Part shown: positions 24,637 through 34,478 of the stretch, piece after piece
How the letters are laid out: every line of letters begins with the position of its first letter
How positions within the stretch are numbered: position 1 is the stretch's first letter
Assembly: GCA_029448655.1 (NCBI GenBank)
Contig: JACCLO010000024.1
Location: 62,001 to 126,000, forward strand
DNA from: Wolfiporia cocos
Lineage: Eukaryota; Basidiomycota; Agaricomycetes; Polyporales; Phaeolaceae
Length of the DNA: 64,000 nucleotides
Reading direction: 5' to 3'
Made by a program: the position numbers and the translations under genes
Notes under the pieces: generated by a model
What the model was told of the DNA's origin: nothing
Databases searched by the model: none
The model's input: the letters and a program-made list of their open reading frames with translations, nothing else

Positions 24637-24913
24637 AAGCCACCCCTTGCCTTGCTCGTCTGCGCCTCGTCACTGCGGTGTGAGGCGACCTTTATAAACC
24701 CCAAAGGACTTAGGTGTTAGGATGAGGGCTACTAGGATAGCGGTACACGGGATATACGGTATGAGCGTATATCTGTGTCAGTTAAACCTCAGTTCTGTTC
24801 TCCTCGATATTGAACTACAGCCTAACAAGCTACTTCATTGCCTTACTACTTTGCTTTCTACCCTCTAAGACACCCCCAAAGGATCTTAGTAAGTATTGTT
24901 GTTTGGTTTGTGT

Positions 24914-25121
24914 TGTCACAGATTTGGGACATGCCACTATTTTTCCCGTATTTTTACCTATTTATCTGGTATTTCTACGACCTTGACGCTGCTAAGCGCC
25001 CGTCTACACGTACACGCAACCAAACAACACGTACACAACGCGGTATACGTCCACCTGTCATAACAACACGTACATAACACGTTCGTACGCGTCAATGACT
25101 CAGCAGACTAACCCCCGGTGT
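24914..25121 (+). repeat. 5' LTR of element A', left part
   Basis: First 208 bp of an LTR A copy, interrupted by element A at the GGTGT duplication. It continues at 58856-59337. It has a ~14-bp deletion near 24980 relative to the inner copy. Confidence 0.9.
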
Positions 25122-25819
25122 TGTCACAGATTTGGGACATGCCACTATTTTTCCCGTATTTTTACCTATTTATCTGGTATTTCTACGACCTTGTAGACAT
25201 TTACGCTGTTAAGCGCCCGTCTACACGTACACGCAACCAAACAACACGTACACAACGCGGTATACGTCCACTTGTCATAACAACACGTACATAACACGTT
25301 TGTACGCGTCAATGACTCAGCGGACTAACCCCCGGTGTCACGCGCCTTACTCATATCCCGATATCGGGCTATGTCAGTACAAATTGGATAAGCGGCCCGC
25401 TTGTTATCACATGCCAATGCCCTTAGTATTACTCATATCCCGATGCCGGTATATAGTTATCACGTGCATGGCTTACTAACGTAGCAACGCCACTTCCACA
25501 ACACGGACCCACGGTCCAAACATTGTTTCTTACTGGTGCGGCCATTACCGGCGCACATGGTCTACTGTATTTTACGACTTAGCTGTATTAGTTATGTCTG
25601 CGCACAGACCGTCTCTATGTTTGGCTCCCTTACTGGTAACCAAACACTACATGTATATAAGTAGGGCTATCGCTACGATAAGCCTTAGATTTGTTCTCTG
25701 CATTCGCACAGTCACATATCATCTCTGCTTGCGCCCACTAGCCTCCTCACCAACCTCCAGCAACTCCTTCAAGTCGCTTCTAAGGTTATAGTGTGAGTCC
25801 CACAGTCTAGTCTGTGTCA
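25122..25819 (+). repeat. 5' LTR of element A (698 bp)
   Basis: TGTCACAGATTTGGG to CTGTGTCA. The 3' partner at 58153-58850 is the same length and I count about five mismatches, so the insertion is young. TATA-like CATGTATATAAG near 25650. The 5-bp duplication GGTGT lies at 25117-25121 and 58851-58855. Confidence 0.95.
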
Positions 25820-26842
25820 TAAGAACAAATCTCCCCCTACCCCCGCCCTTGCGCTTGCGCTTGGGCCTGGGTTTCTATCCTACAGGGGTATATTGCTCGT
25901 TGCTGCACACATCCCTTTCTGCCTGACAAGGCGATTGGGGTGATAGTTGAGATCTGGGGGATACATCGCCATCCTCGGCAGAGGATTGGCAACCAGGGAA
26001 GCCACATCGCCTTTTTAGGCAGGAGGCCTACCTAACCCGGACTCCAGGGTCAAGGAGACATGGTCCTCGCTGACAAGCTTGGACTATGCGCGGTTAAGAC
26101 CCGCCTGTGGAGAAAAGGGGACGGTCTGCCTGTGTGCGCCCAACCCCCTGTCATGGCAAGCGTTGTTCAGCACCCCATCGCTATCCACAGGGTCATCATT
26201 ATGATGGCATGGGAATTTTCCAAAGCCGCCTCCCAGGCGTAAGGGACCTGCTTTGAACCCGTTATGGGAAAAGCAGTGAGGGGGGTGACGTAAAAAATCA
26301 CCCTGCCATAGGTCACTCGCGGTAGCCAATAGCATAAGTCCTCCGGGCAGCTCGGCGTGCGAGCATGGGTCAAACCGAGTTGTCGGTCCCTCTGGAAGCC
26401 TGCGGCGTAGCCCACCATCTTAGATGTGTGGAGCGCTCGTTAAAGCGCGGTCTTTGACCGACAGAGGAGCTGCCTTTGATGTGACACCCATGTGGCTATA
26501 GACGGCAACCTCATTGTTGAAGCATGGACAGGCTAAGGGATGTAAAATCCCAGCCACTTTCCGGCATCATCCCTCCGGGGCGGTGTCGTGTATCCAAATC
26601 CCAATCATCTGACCCAGGAACCGGCCTGGCAGTCAGCAACTCTACCCCTGGAGTCGGCGCCTCTGACCGTTAGGGTCATGCGAATATCCGCGCCGTCTCG
26701 GCACAGGGTTTGCGCGCAACATAAGAGTAATTATGCCCCGTAGTACACCTTCTTTGCTCCTGAAAAGGAGTCCACTACCCTACCTTACATAAATCCCTTT
26801 TATTCCTGTTCTTGGACGTATCACTGGGAAACTTTGTTTCTC
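25820..26842 (+). other. Leader of element A
   Basis: About 1 kb between LTR and first ORF, with no convincing coding region. It contains a short GCGCTTGCGCTT repeat. The same leader is found in A' at 59338-60335. Confidence 0.7.
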
Positions 26843-27766
26843 ATGAAGGCTGCACTTTCTAGAATCATGCCCCGCGTTACCCGTCGCACACGTGGCTCCT
26901 CCACTGCCCCTTACGTCAAACCGGCGAAGCGGTCCCTTCTCAGCCGCATCGACACCACCGACATTCCTCGGGCAGAGGACGTCACCTACACGCTTCCTGT
27001 AAAGGAAGATTACACTGGGAAGCTCCATCTTTGGGAGATTCCCGTCCACATGCCAAAGCATATCGCTGAGGCTGGGAAACCCGCTCCTCGACCTCCCAAG
27101 CCAGTTCCGCTCGCTAAGCGTATCTGGACAGAGGAAGAGAAGCTAGCCGCTTCCATTACCGCCATGGAGAATCTCATCGAACTCCGCGAACTCAACAAGC
27201 TCAAGCTCGCCCGCGATAAGCTGAATAAGCGAATCGCCGCCAAACAAGCTGCCAAGGAAGCCAAACAAGCAACTTCTTCACTGGCCCTCCGTCTCTCCAG
27301 CCCAGCGGCCGGACCTCCTGTTCCGACCAACCACAAGACTCTCGACCCTTCCCTCGTCTTCGGGAAGAAGAAGCCTCTCCAAGCATGCGATCAAGTTATT
27401 CCCATGCTAGAAGGCACTCTTACTCGTCTCACTCCTCTCGCCAATCACCCCCCTAATTACCCAGGCTTCCATATGGAAAACGACATGCGTTTCCATACTA
27501 TGGTAGTAGAATTAGAGGACTTGGTGGATAACGTAAAGGATAGAGCGAGACGGGGGAGGATCACCAATAGAGACAGGAGAATTATGAAAAAGTACTGCAA
27601 ACAGCTCGGCAGTATTTCCTTTTTGGATTGGCGCATGGACTTGGCTCGTATCGTAGCAGAATGCGTAGCGCTACAAATTACTTTTGCCTTCGGTGTAACA
27701 CCACCTGACAAGGTGGCAGGGCCCTCAACTACTTCGGTAGAAGAGGATATACTCGCGATTGTATAG
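26843..27766 (+). CDS. Extra ORF upstream of gag in element A
   Basis: About 307 residues from the ATG at 26843 (a second in-frame ATG lies at 26870, and the B-element protein also begins MP plus basic residues). Very basic N-terminus (PRVTRRTRG), a charged helical middle (ELNKLKLARDKLNKRIAAKQ) and a C-terminal helical part (VVELEDLVDNVKDRARRGRI). A stop at 27766 is followed by ~150 bp before the gag ATG. The homologous ORF in element B shows it is a stable part of this retrotransposon group. No canonical Gypsy domain is recognised; a nucleic-acid-binding or gag-accessory role is a guess. Confidence 0.8.
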   Translation: MKAALSRIMPRVTRRTRGSSTAPYVKPAKRSLLSRIDTTDIPRAEDVTYTLPVKEDYTGKLHLWEIPVHMPKHIAEAGKPAPRPPKPVPLAKRIWTEEEKLAASITAMENLIELRELNKLKLARDKLNKRIAAKQAAKEAKQATSSLALRLSSPAAGPPVPTNHKTLDPSLVFGKKKPLQACDQVIPMLEGTLTRLTPLANHPPNYPGFHMENDMRFHTMVVELEDLVDNVKDRARRGRITNRDRRIMKKYCKQLGSISFLDWRMDLARIVAECVALQITFAFGVTPPDKVAGPSTTSVEEDILAIV

Positions 27767-27913
27767 TAGAAATACTATCATCTTTTAACTCTGAAATAGA
27801 GTGCGAGTGTGATCTATAACGAAAGTTGCAGCTTTCAAAACCAAAACCCTTCTTAAGAATCTAAGACAATGAGTAACCGGAAACTAACATTCGTCACAAA
27901 CAGATTCACAAAA

Positions 27914-29899
27914 ATGTCTTCCATCTCCTCCGTCAGCACCCCCCTCGCCCCTCGCAAGATGCGCCTCCGCTCAGAAGGCCCGGTGACGCCAGGACCCTCA
28001 GGGAGTCAACCCCTGGTGACCCTGGAGCACCTAAGCGAGGAAGAGGAAGAGGAAGAGGAAGAGGACGTACTCGAGTATGCCCCCCCACAAAGGGACTCCC
28101 CGTCCAACCCCATGGGGACACGCCCAGGCACGCCCATCCACGGATACCCCCCGGCTCGCCACACCCGTGCAATTGGACCCGTTACCAACATGGAAGTTGA
28201 GTACTCGGGGCCAATGCGCCAATCAAATGTTGAGGTCGAAGCCGGCCTCAAGGCTTACCTCCCAGAAGAGGACCACCACAAGGTGGATGGACCCCTTCAT
28301 GGGGCAATCCTCGACGCCGCCGTACAACGAAGTGCGGCAATCTCCCACGATAAGGTAAACACCCTCGGCCGGATGGTGTACGCCCGCCTGGAGCGAATCC
28401 ATGGCAGAATTGGCTCCCTGGTTGGGCAATCCAGGATAGTCGAACAGAAGGCCCAAGACGAGCTGCATGAAGCGGTCAATTCGGTCCGCAACGAGGTGCT
28501 GTCCACTCTGGTGGACCTCGGCAAGGAACTCCGACAGGAGTACACCGCCAAGTTCTCCGCAATGGAGAAAGAACTCCGGAAGGACTACCGGTCTCGGCTC
28601 GACGACCTCGAGGATGCGTTCGCTGAGCGCATGGAGAAGGTTGAGGAAGAACTTCGGAGGAGTCGCAAGAATCCCTCCGTTCCCAACCCTCCCGGTGTCC
28701 GCACGCCCCCGGAAGAACCCGCACCGGCTCCCAACACTGCTCGAACCCGTGCAGCCGAGGCCGCTGCCGCCGCACAAGCTGCAGCCGCTGCTGCAGCAGC
28801 CGTCGCCCCGCAGATTCCAGGTCTGCCTCAAAACCTGAAAATTCCCCCTCCCCCCGAATTCTCTGGGTCATCTGGAAAGGTGACTGCGCAGGAATGGGTG
28901 GAGAAGATGGGCCTGTACTTCGGTACGCTCAGGGTCTACGACGACCATGACCGTATCACCACGGCCCTCTTCCGCATCACAGGGGACGCATACAAATTTT
29001 TCTCGCCTCTCATCAAGAAGGCAGGAAACGGTGAACCTCTTGGCACCTGGGAGGACTTCACCAAGTCAGTCATGGTGCAATATGGGAAGATGACGGATAA
29101 GGAGATCGCGAAAAAGGAAATTCGAGGCTACTACGGTACCAAGGGCATGGAACTGGCAGAATCAAACTACTTCAATTACTGCGAACGGTTCCGCACCCTT
29201 GGCCGTCTCTCCGAAACCGCCAACGAGACTCTGGTGTGGGAATTCACCGAGACTCTCCCTGAAAAGGTCAAGGACACCTTAAACGTCCTCGGCAAGACCC
29301 CATTCTTCAAGGCCCCCACCGACATCGAGCCCCTGATAGATTTCACCCTCGAAATGTATCAGACATCTTACCCCGACAAGATCAAGGGTTCGATCTTCGA
29401 GAAGGCCGGCAAGAAGGACTCGGCCCCCGCCGAAAAGAAGGAGACGTCCTCCGCTTCTGCAAAGAAGTCGGAGAAAAAGAAGGACAAGGGAAAGGCGCCC
29501 GCCAAAACCCCCACCGACACCGCCAACGCCGTCTGCACCTACTGCAAGCAGACGGGACACTATTTCAATAAGTGTCCTAAGCTTGCCGCGGATAAGGCTG
29601 CGGGAACGTTCGTGCCTGCCGCTCAGCGGGCCGAACAACAAAGGGCGAAGGATGCAGCTGCCGCGTCTGGAAAGACCACGGCTGCCCCTTCGGGTAGTGG
29701 AAAGGGACAGGCTTCTGGCAAGAAGCCGTACTCGGCGCCCCCCGTGGATGGCAAGACGTATCGTGCCCGAACGATCTGGGAAGAAGTGACGGCTGACTCA
29801 AGCTCAGCAGGACCCTCGGCCCCCGCCACCACCGTCGCCAATGTCGGAACCATCTCGGTCCCCCTCGCCCCAACCACACGTCTCGAAGACGTTCTGTGA
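27914..29899 (+). CDS. Gag of element A
   Basis: About 661 residues. An acidic EEEEEEEE tract near residue 45 and a long coiled-coil region are followed by an alanine-rich linker and the capsid domain (PPPEFSGSSGKV...WVEKMGLYF). It ends in a KKSEKKKDKGK basic stretch, a CCHC zinc knuckle CTYCKQTGHYFNKC and a low-complexity tail. I chose the ATG at 27914 because the upstream ATG at 27869 is out of frame with gag in the A' copy (63261 versus 63304). The C-terminus overlaps the pol frame by 59 nt in the +1 frame. Confidence 0.92.
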   Translation: MSSISSVSTPLAPRKMRLRSEGPVTPGPSGSQPLVTLEHLSEEEEEEEEEDVLEYAPPQRDSPSNPMGTRPGTPIHGYPPARHTRAIGPVTNMEVEYSGPMRQSNVEVEAGLKAYLPEEDHHKVDGPLHGAILDAAVQRSAAISHDKVNTLGRMVYARLERIHGRIGSLVGQSRIVEQKAQDELHEAVNSVRNEVLSTLVDLGKELRQEYTAKFSAMEKELRKDYRSRLDDLEDAFAERMEKVEEELRRSRKNPSVPNPPGVRTPPEEPAPAPNTARTRAAEAAAAAQAAAAAAAAVAPQIPGLPQNLKIPPPPEFSGSSGKVTAQEWVEKMGLYFGTLRVYDDHDRITTALFRITGDAYKFFSPLIKKAGNGEPLGTWEDFTKSVMVQYGKMTDKEIAKKEIRGYYGTKGMELAESNYFNYCERFRTLGRLSETANETLVWEFTETLPEKVKDTLNVLGKTPFFKAPTDIEPLIDFTLEMYQTSYPDKIKGSIFEKAGKKDSAPAEKKETSSASAKKSEKKKDKGKAPAKTPTDTANAVCTYCKQTGHYFNKCPKLAADKAAGTFVPAAQRAEQQRAKDAAAASGKTTAAPSGSGKGQASGKKPYSAPPVDGKTYRARTIWEEVTADSSSAGPSAPATTVANVGTISVPLAPTTRLEDVL

Positions 29900-31637
29900 A
29901 GAACACACCAGCCCCGCAGCGGCTGGGAGTGTACAGCGCCCTGAAGAAGTGCACCTCTACGAAGAGGCTTCACAGAGACCCCTTATCTTGTGGGAAGACA
30001 AGGCGGTCGTACGTCACCCGGTATCCCATCTCGGTATATTCGGTAACTCGGCAATGGACTTTGCCCGGAGGACAAGGACACTAGCTACACGTGCCCCTCC
30101 TGTACAATACTTTTATCCTGACCCGCTCGCGCTGAAGTTTTTCACTTTGTATAATGTACATGGAAACGATTCTCGAGACGACAATAAATCGTTCTCTATC
30201 GAAGTGGAACTGTGGGTATATGGAAAGAAAGTTAACGCCATGGCATTAATCGACACCGGTGCATCAATAAGCGTCATCGATAAGAAACTCGTCCATGAGG
30301 AGAAATTAGTCACTCAGAAACTACCTTCACCTCTCGAGATTCGTAATGCCGACGGTACCTCTAATACCGCCGGTAATATCAATATGGCAGTAAAAGCTTA
30401 TATGGTGCACGAGGAACACAAGTCCACCGAATTCTTGTACGTAATGGACGTACAGAATGCGGATGTGATCCTCGGATATGACTGGTTCCTGAAACACAAC
30501 CCGGACTTCAATTGGCCGGAAGGAACTTTCACATATCGGTGTACGGAAAAATGCAAACATGGCAAACGGGTTTCAATTTCTGAGGAAGAAGACGAAATCG
30601 AACCCCGCAACATCTATCAGATTATCAACGACTTTCCAATAGATTTTCTCGGCTTAGAGGAGCCTGAGAATCCCTTTGTCGCTTGGGTGAACACCCTTGA
30701 CGAAGGAACGGAACTCCTTATCGACGCCATTCAGTCGATAACGGAGAAGTCGGATGATGAATTCCTGACAGATGCGGATCTCCAGAAATGGAAATCCTTG
30801 GTTCCGGAGGAATACCAGGAGTTTGGTCCCACGGTATTCTCTCAACGCGCATCCGAAAGAATGCCCGAGCGGAAACCATACGACCACGCCATCGACTTCC
30901 CCGATGACGCGGTACTACCGCCCCCGAGTAAGGCATACAAGATGTCTCCTCAGGAAGCGAACTCGCTAGATCAGTGGATTCAGGAAGAATTACGGAAGGG
31001 CTACATCCGACACTCGAAATCCCCGATCGCGAGCCCGGTCTTCTTCGTCCCTAAAAAAGACGGCGGAGCCCGAATGGTAGTCGATTACCGAAAAGTAAAC
31101 GACTTGACCATTAAAAACAGGTACCCTCTCCCACGCATAGACGAGCTCATCGATAAGCTTAGCCGGGCTTCGATATTTACGAAGCTCGACTTGCGTTGGG
31201 GTTACAACAACGTAAGAATCAAGGAGGGAGATGAATGGAAGACCGCATTCATTACGCCTAACGGCCTTTACGAAGCTGTAGTCATGTACTTCGGTTTTTG
31301 TAATGCACCCAGCACGTTCCAACACATGATGAACGATATCCTAGGGGACCTTATCAGAGAAGGAAAGGTCATTGTCTACCTAGACGACATCCTTGTGTTC
31401 GGAAACGACCTGTTGGAACACCGTCGTATTGTCAAGCAAGTAATACAAATCTTGCAAGACAACGACTTGTTCGCGAAGCCTGAAAAGTGCTTCTTCGAAC
31501 AAAGCAGCATTGAATACCTGGGAATGATCATTTCCAAAGGAAAAGTCGAAATGGACCCTAAGAAGGTAGCCGGCGTAATGGACTGGCCTACACCTGCCAA
31601 GGTGAAGGACGTCCAGGCCTTTGTTGGGGTTGACCCA
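29841..31637 (+). CDS. Pol of element A, 5' part: protease and reverse transcriptase
   Basis: Open from 29841 in the +1 frame relative to gag, so expression probably uses a +1 frameshift within 29841-29899. Aspartic protease with ALIDTGASISV near 30245. Complete reverse transcriptase: SPVFFVPKKDGGARMVVDYR, LDLRWGYNN, FGFCNAPSTFQ and the catalytic YLDDILVF at 31378. It stops at VQAFVG where the 24-kb island begins; RNase H and the rest resume at 55729. About 130 codons between the two parts are missing. Confidence 0.93.
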
Positions 31638-32836
31638 TGACTGCCGCGACCAGGCGGTTATGACGGTCGCGGGTCGGCCCACGACTTCCGCGACCAGACA
31701 GTTGTGACAGTAGTGGGTCGGCCCATGACCATCATGACTGGATGGTTGTGACGGTTGCGGGTCGGCCCACGACTGCTGTGACCGGATGGTTGTGACGGTT
31801 GCGGGTCGGCCCACGACAACCACGACCAGACAGTTGCGACGGTTGCGGGTCGGCCCACAACCATTGCGACTCCACGGTCATGACGGTCGCGGGTCGGCCC
31901 ACCAATGCCGTGACCAAACGATCGTGACGGTTGCGGGTCGGCCCACGACTTCCGCGACCAGACAGTTGTGGCAGTCATGGGTCGGCCCATGACCATCACG
32001 ACTGGATGGTTGTAACGGTCGCGGGTCGGCCCACGACTGCTGCGACCGGATGGTTGTGACGGTTGCCGGTCGGCCCACAACCATTGCGACTTGACGGTCA
32101 TGACGGTCGCGGGTCGGCCCACCACTTCCGCGACCAGACAGTTGCGACGGTTGCGGGTCGGCCCACAACCATTGCGACTCCATGGTCATGACGGTCATGG
32201 GTCGGCCCACCAATGCCGTGACCAAACGATCATGACGGTTGCGGGTCGGCCCACCACTTCCGCGACCAGACAGTTGTGATGGTCACTGGTCAGCCCACAG
32301 TCACCATGACCCAATGGTTGTGGGTGGGCCCACCAATGCTGCGATTTCCCCTTCATAGTCGATGACAATGTCAACTACGGGAAGGGACATGGTGATGGTT
32401 TGTTGATGAGAGCTGGCAAAAGAGTGATGACCTGTATTATTCTTGTATTGTTTGATGCATCAGTCACAGATTCCACAGCTTCAGAAGTTCCATTCCAAAC
32501 AGCCTCAAGACTTGGGATTGCCACAATCATGCTTCATGTGGAGTGTACAGATACATGCATCCATGGTGAGTTCTTAATTTATGTGTATCAGGTATCCCAA
32601 CACATCTACCAGATGCCAGGGATATCATCAAGGAAGCCATAGAAGACAACTCCCTCATGGTATTGGGCAAGACCATTAGTGGCCAGGGACACCAAAGGAG
32701 ATGGTGCAGAAGATATGCCTGTTAGGACACTGTCCAATTTCTCCATCCATGAATGGTACAGCCAGCAACTCATAGACATTGCTTGTCTCATGACTGTCAA
32801 CACAGAATTCCAGAATCCATGCATGTACAGGACTTT
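31638..32836. repeat. Left terminal inverted repeat with minisatellite
   Basis: About 16 units of ~43 bp (consensus around GTCGCGGGTCGGCCCACGAC plus CGCGACCAGACAGTTGTGAC) at 31638-32340, then ~0.5 kb of unique sequence to 32836. It matches the reverse complement of 54849-55625; a translated 80-residue stretch of the unique part differs at only about seven positions between the two ends. I do not regard the ORFs in it as genes. Confidence 0.92.
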
Positions 32837-33057
32837 GGGCCTTGTGTGGCCATACATGGATGATAATGAGGAAGGTGAGGACACCGAGATTAATCAGTTA
32901 CTTTGAGTGAAGCTGTGGAGGATACTCAACTTCAGCGTGCATTTCATCACCGATGCCACTGGGAAACTTCAAATTGATCCGTTGGTGTTCTTTCAAAGGC
33001 TGGATCTTGTTCAGAACCAATTTGGCAGCAGAAATATCTGCATCCACACACAGCACA
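32837..33057. other. Spacer inside the left end of the island
   Basis: Inner boundary of the inverted repeat to the next ORF. Nothing recognised. Confidence 0.4.
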
Positions 33058-33729
33058 CTACCAATGTTTTATTGCTTCATTACCTGCAACGGACCAGTGC
33101 ACAGAGGCTATAGCAATTGCTCTGAGAATGCTCCAAAGCGAGCTTACACAGGAAGATCTGGAATGGAGCAATGCAGTATGAAATTCAGTGGTTATGCTCA
33201 TTGTAGACAGGATCGAGACAGAAACAGCAAGCCTATGTAAGTGGCATACTAGAAATGCTGCACAAATAAAACATCCAACTGCAAAAGGCTCTTTCTCATG
33301 TACAGGTACAACCAGAACAAACTTGGCCACAAAAATATCTACATCCATGCACAGCATGCCTGGCCATATCACGGGGCATGCCACAGACCCAATGTGATGT
33401 GCCAATGAATGGTGCTTTAGCCACTCCTCCAAAAGGGCTACAATGACAGCTTGGGTATCATGTTGGGTCCAGCCATTTATGCAGTTCAATTTCCCATGCT
33501 TTGTGTGCTTTAGCACTACACTGCTCTTTTGAAGTGTAACGCGTGGCCTACCTCCCTCCGTAAGATCACATATTTCTTTGACAAGCCATCCAATGTCTAT
33601 GTCACCTTCACCGTCATTACCGTTGCCAGTGACGGCTACTGTCAAAGGAAGGGTGAATGCATTGTTCAAAAATAATGGCCAACTGGGGATCTGGGCTGCA
33701 GACATTACTTGAAAGGATGACCTTGACAT
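33058..33729 (-). CDS. Hypothetical cargo ORF, paralogue of 47236-47448
   Basis: A 223-codon minus-strand frame with no domain I recognise. The stretch after AAQIPSWPLFL (33700-33560) is clearly related at DNA and protein level to the ORF at 47236-47448 (VAQILGWPLLL...GNGNEGGG versus GNGNDGEG). In both places a GTCGCGG array lies just upstream on the coding strand. This suggests an exon, with the array in a 5' intron or 5' region. A GT donor near 33310 could end the exon. Could be a degenerate gene. Confidence 0.45.
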   Translation of the reverse strand: MSRSSFQVMSAAQIPSWPLFLNNAFTLPLTVAVTGNGNDGEGDIDIGWLVKEICDLTEGGRPRVTLQKSSVVLKHTKHGKLNCINGWTQHDTQAVIVALLEEWLKHHSLAHHIGSVACPVIWPGMLCMDVDIFVAKFVLVVPVHEKEPFAVGCFICAAFLVCHLHRLAVSVSILSTMSITTEFHTALLHSRSSCVSSLWSILRAIAIASVHWSVAGNEAIKHW

Positions 33730-33740
33730 CTGCGATCAGT

Positions 33741-33855
33741 CACCGCGACCTTCGCTACCGCCGCGACCACCGCGACCGCGACCACCGCGACCGCGACCAC
33801 CGCGACCGCGACCACCGCGACCGCGACCACCGCGACCGCGACCACCGCAGCTGCC
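33741..33855. repeat. GTCGCGG array 1
   Basis: CCGCGACCGCGACCA-type 15-bp units (C-rich on the plus strand), about seven copies with degenerate edges. Confidence 0.9.
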
Positions 33856-34361
33856 ACAACCACTGCAACTGTTCTGACAGGAAATATTACCTCTGGCAGT
33901 CCGATAACGTATATATAGTATTCTTAGCTGTGACATATGACTCGGACTTGGTTTGAACGAACGCACGTTATGCCTTGCTGAGGTATAGTAGGTCTTCTCG
34001 TCCTGCAGCCGTTTGCCTAGCTTCTGCGCTTCAAACGATGTAGGGATCTAGCCTGTCGCTCGAGAGATTTTTCTGCAAACTCACAAACACTTTCGCATTA
34101 GCTCGTTCCACCGCGGTGATGCTGCACGACATCTGGACGGCACTACCTTAACATCTGCTCTTGAAGTTGGGAAATCAAGCTCTGCGCGATCTCAGCTCTG
34201 ATGGTCGAGAATTATTGTCTTAGGGCAATCCTTGAAGATTTCGGGCTCAGGGCTGGTAAGTAAACTGGTACTTGACAACACTGAATTATATGCTTTGGAT
34301 ATTGGTACCGCTCCTGAAACTACCTTTATTGAGACCACCACCTCCACAACCTTCACTACCT

Positions 34362-34434
34362 CCGCGACCTCCGCGACCTCCGCGACCTCCGCGACTTCCG
34401 TGACCTCCGTGACCCCCGCAACCTCCGTGACCTC
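34362..34434. repeat. GTCGCGG array 2
   Basis: CCGCGACCT 9-bp units, about eight, the last ones decayed to CCGTGACC and CCGCAACC (C to T and G to A changes at CpG). It lies just 3' of the small minus-strand cargo gene. Confidence 0.88.
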
Positions 34435-34478
34435 TGTAGCTGCTTTGGCTACCCGGTTACATGTTACAATCGTAATAT

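Larger units (their letters stand above)
22580..24780 (+). mobile_element. Solo LTR K, itself interrupted
   Basis: TGTCACGG to CTGTGTCA with a perfect GTTAA duplication (22575-22579 and 24781-24785). Its sequence matches the LTRs of the mini-element at 34600-36240. It is split by LTR D at 22928. Confidence 0.9.
22251..24913 (+). repeat. LTR J (3' LTR of the 17.8-20.3 kb element), interrupted
   Basis: Begins TGTCACAGATTTTTCC right after the displaced polypurine tract and has CATGTATATATAC near 22548. It is broken by LTR K at 22580-24780, resumes at 24786 and is cut at 24914 by element A'. Confidence 0.8.

Noticed and set aside
31640..32340. Possible CRISPR-like array in the terminal repeats
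   Set aside because: Units vary, there are no distinct spacers between constant repeats, and the organism is eukaryotic; it is a minisatellite.
32400..32884. ORFs of 80-92 codons in the unique part of the inverted repeat, conserved at both ends
   Set aside because: Conservation reflects the repeat being present twice; open on both strands, no start context or domain; kept as repeat only.
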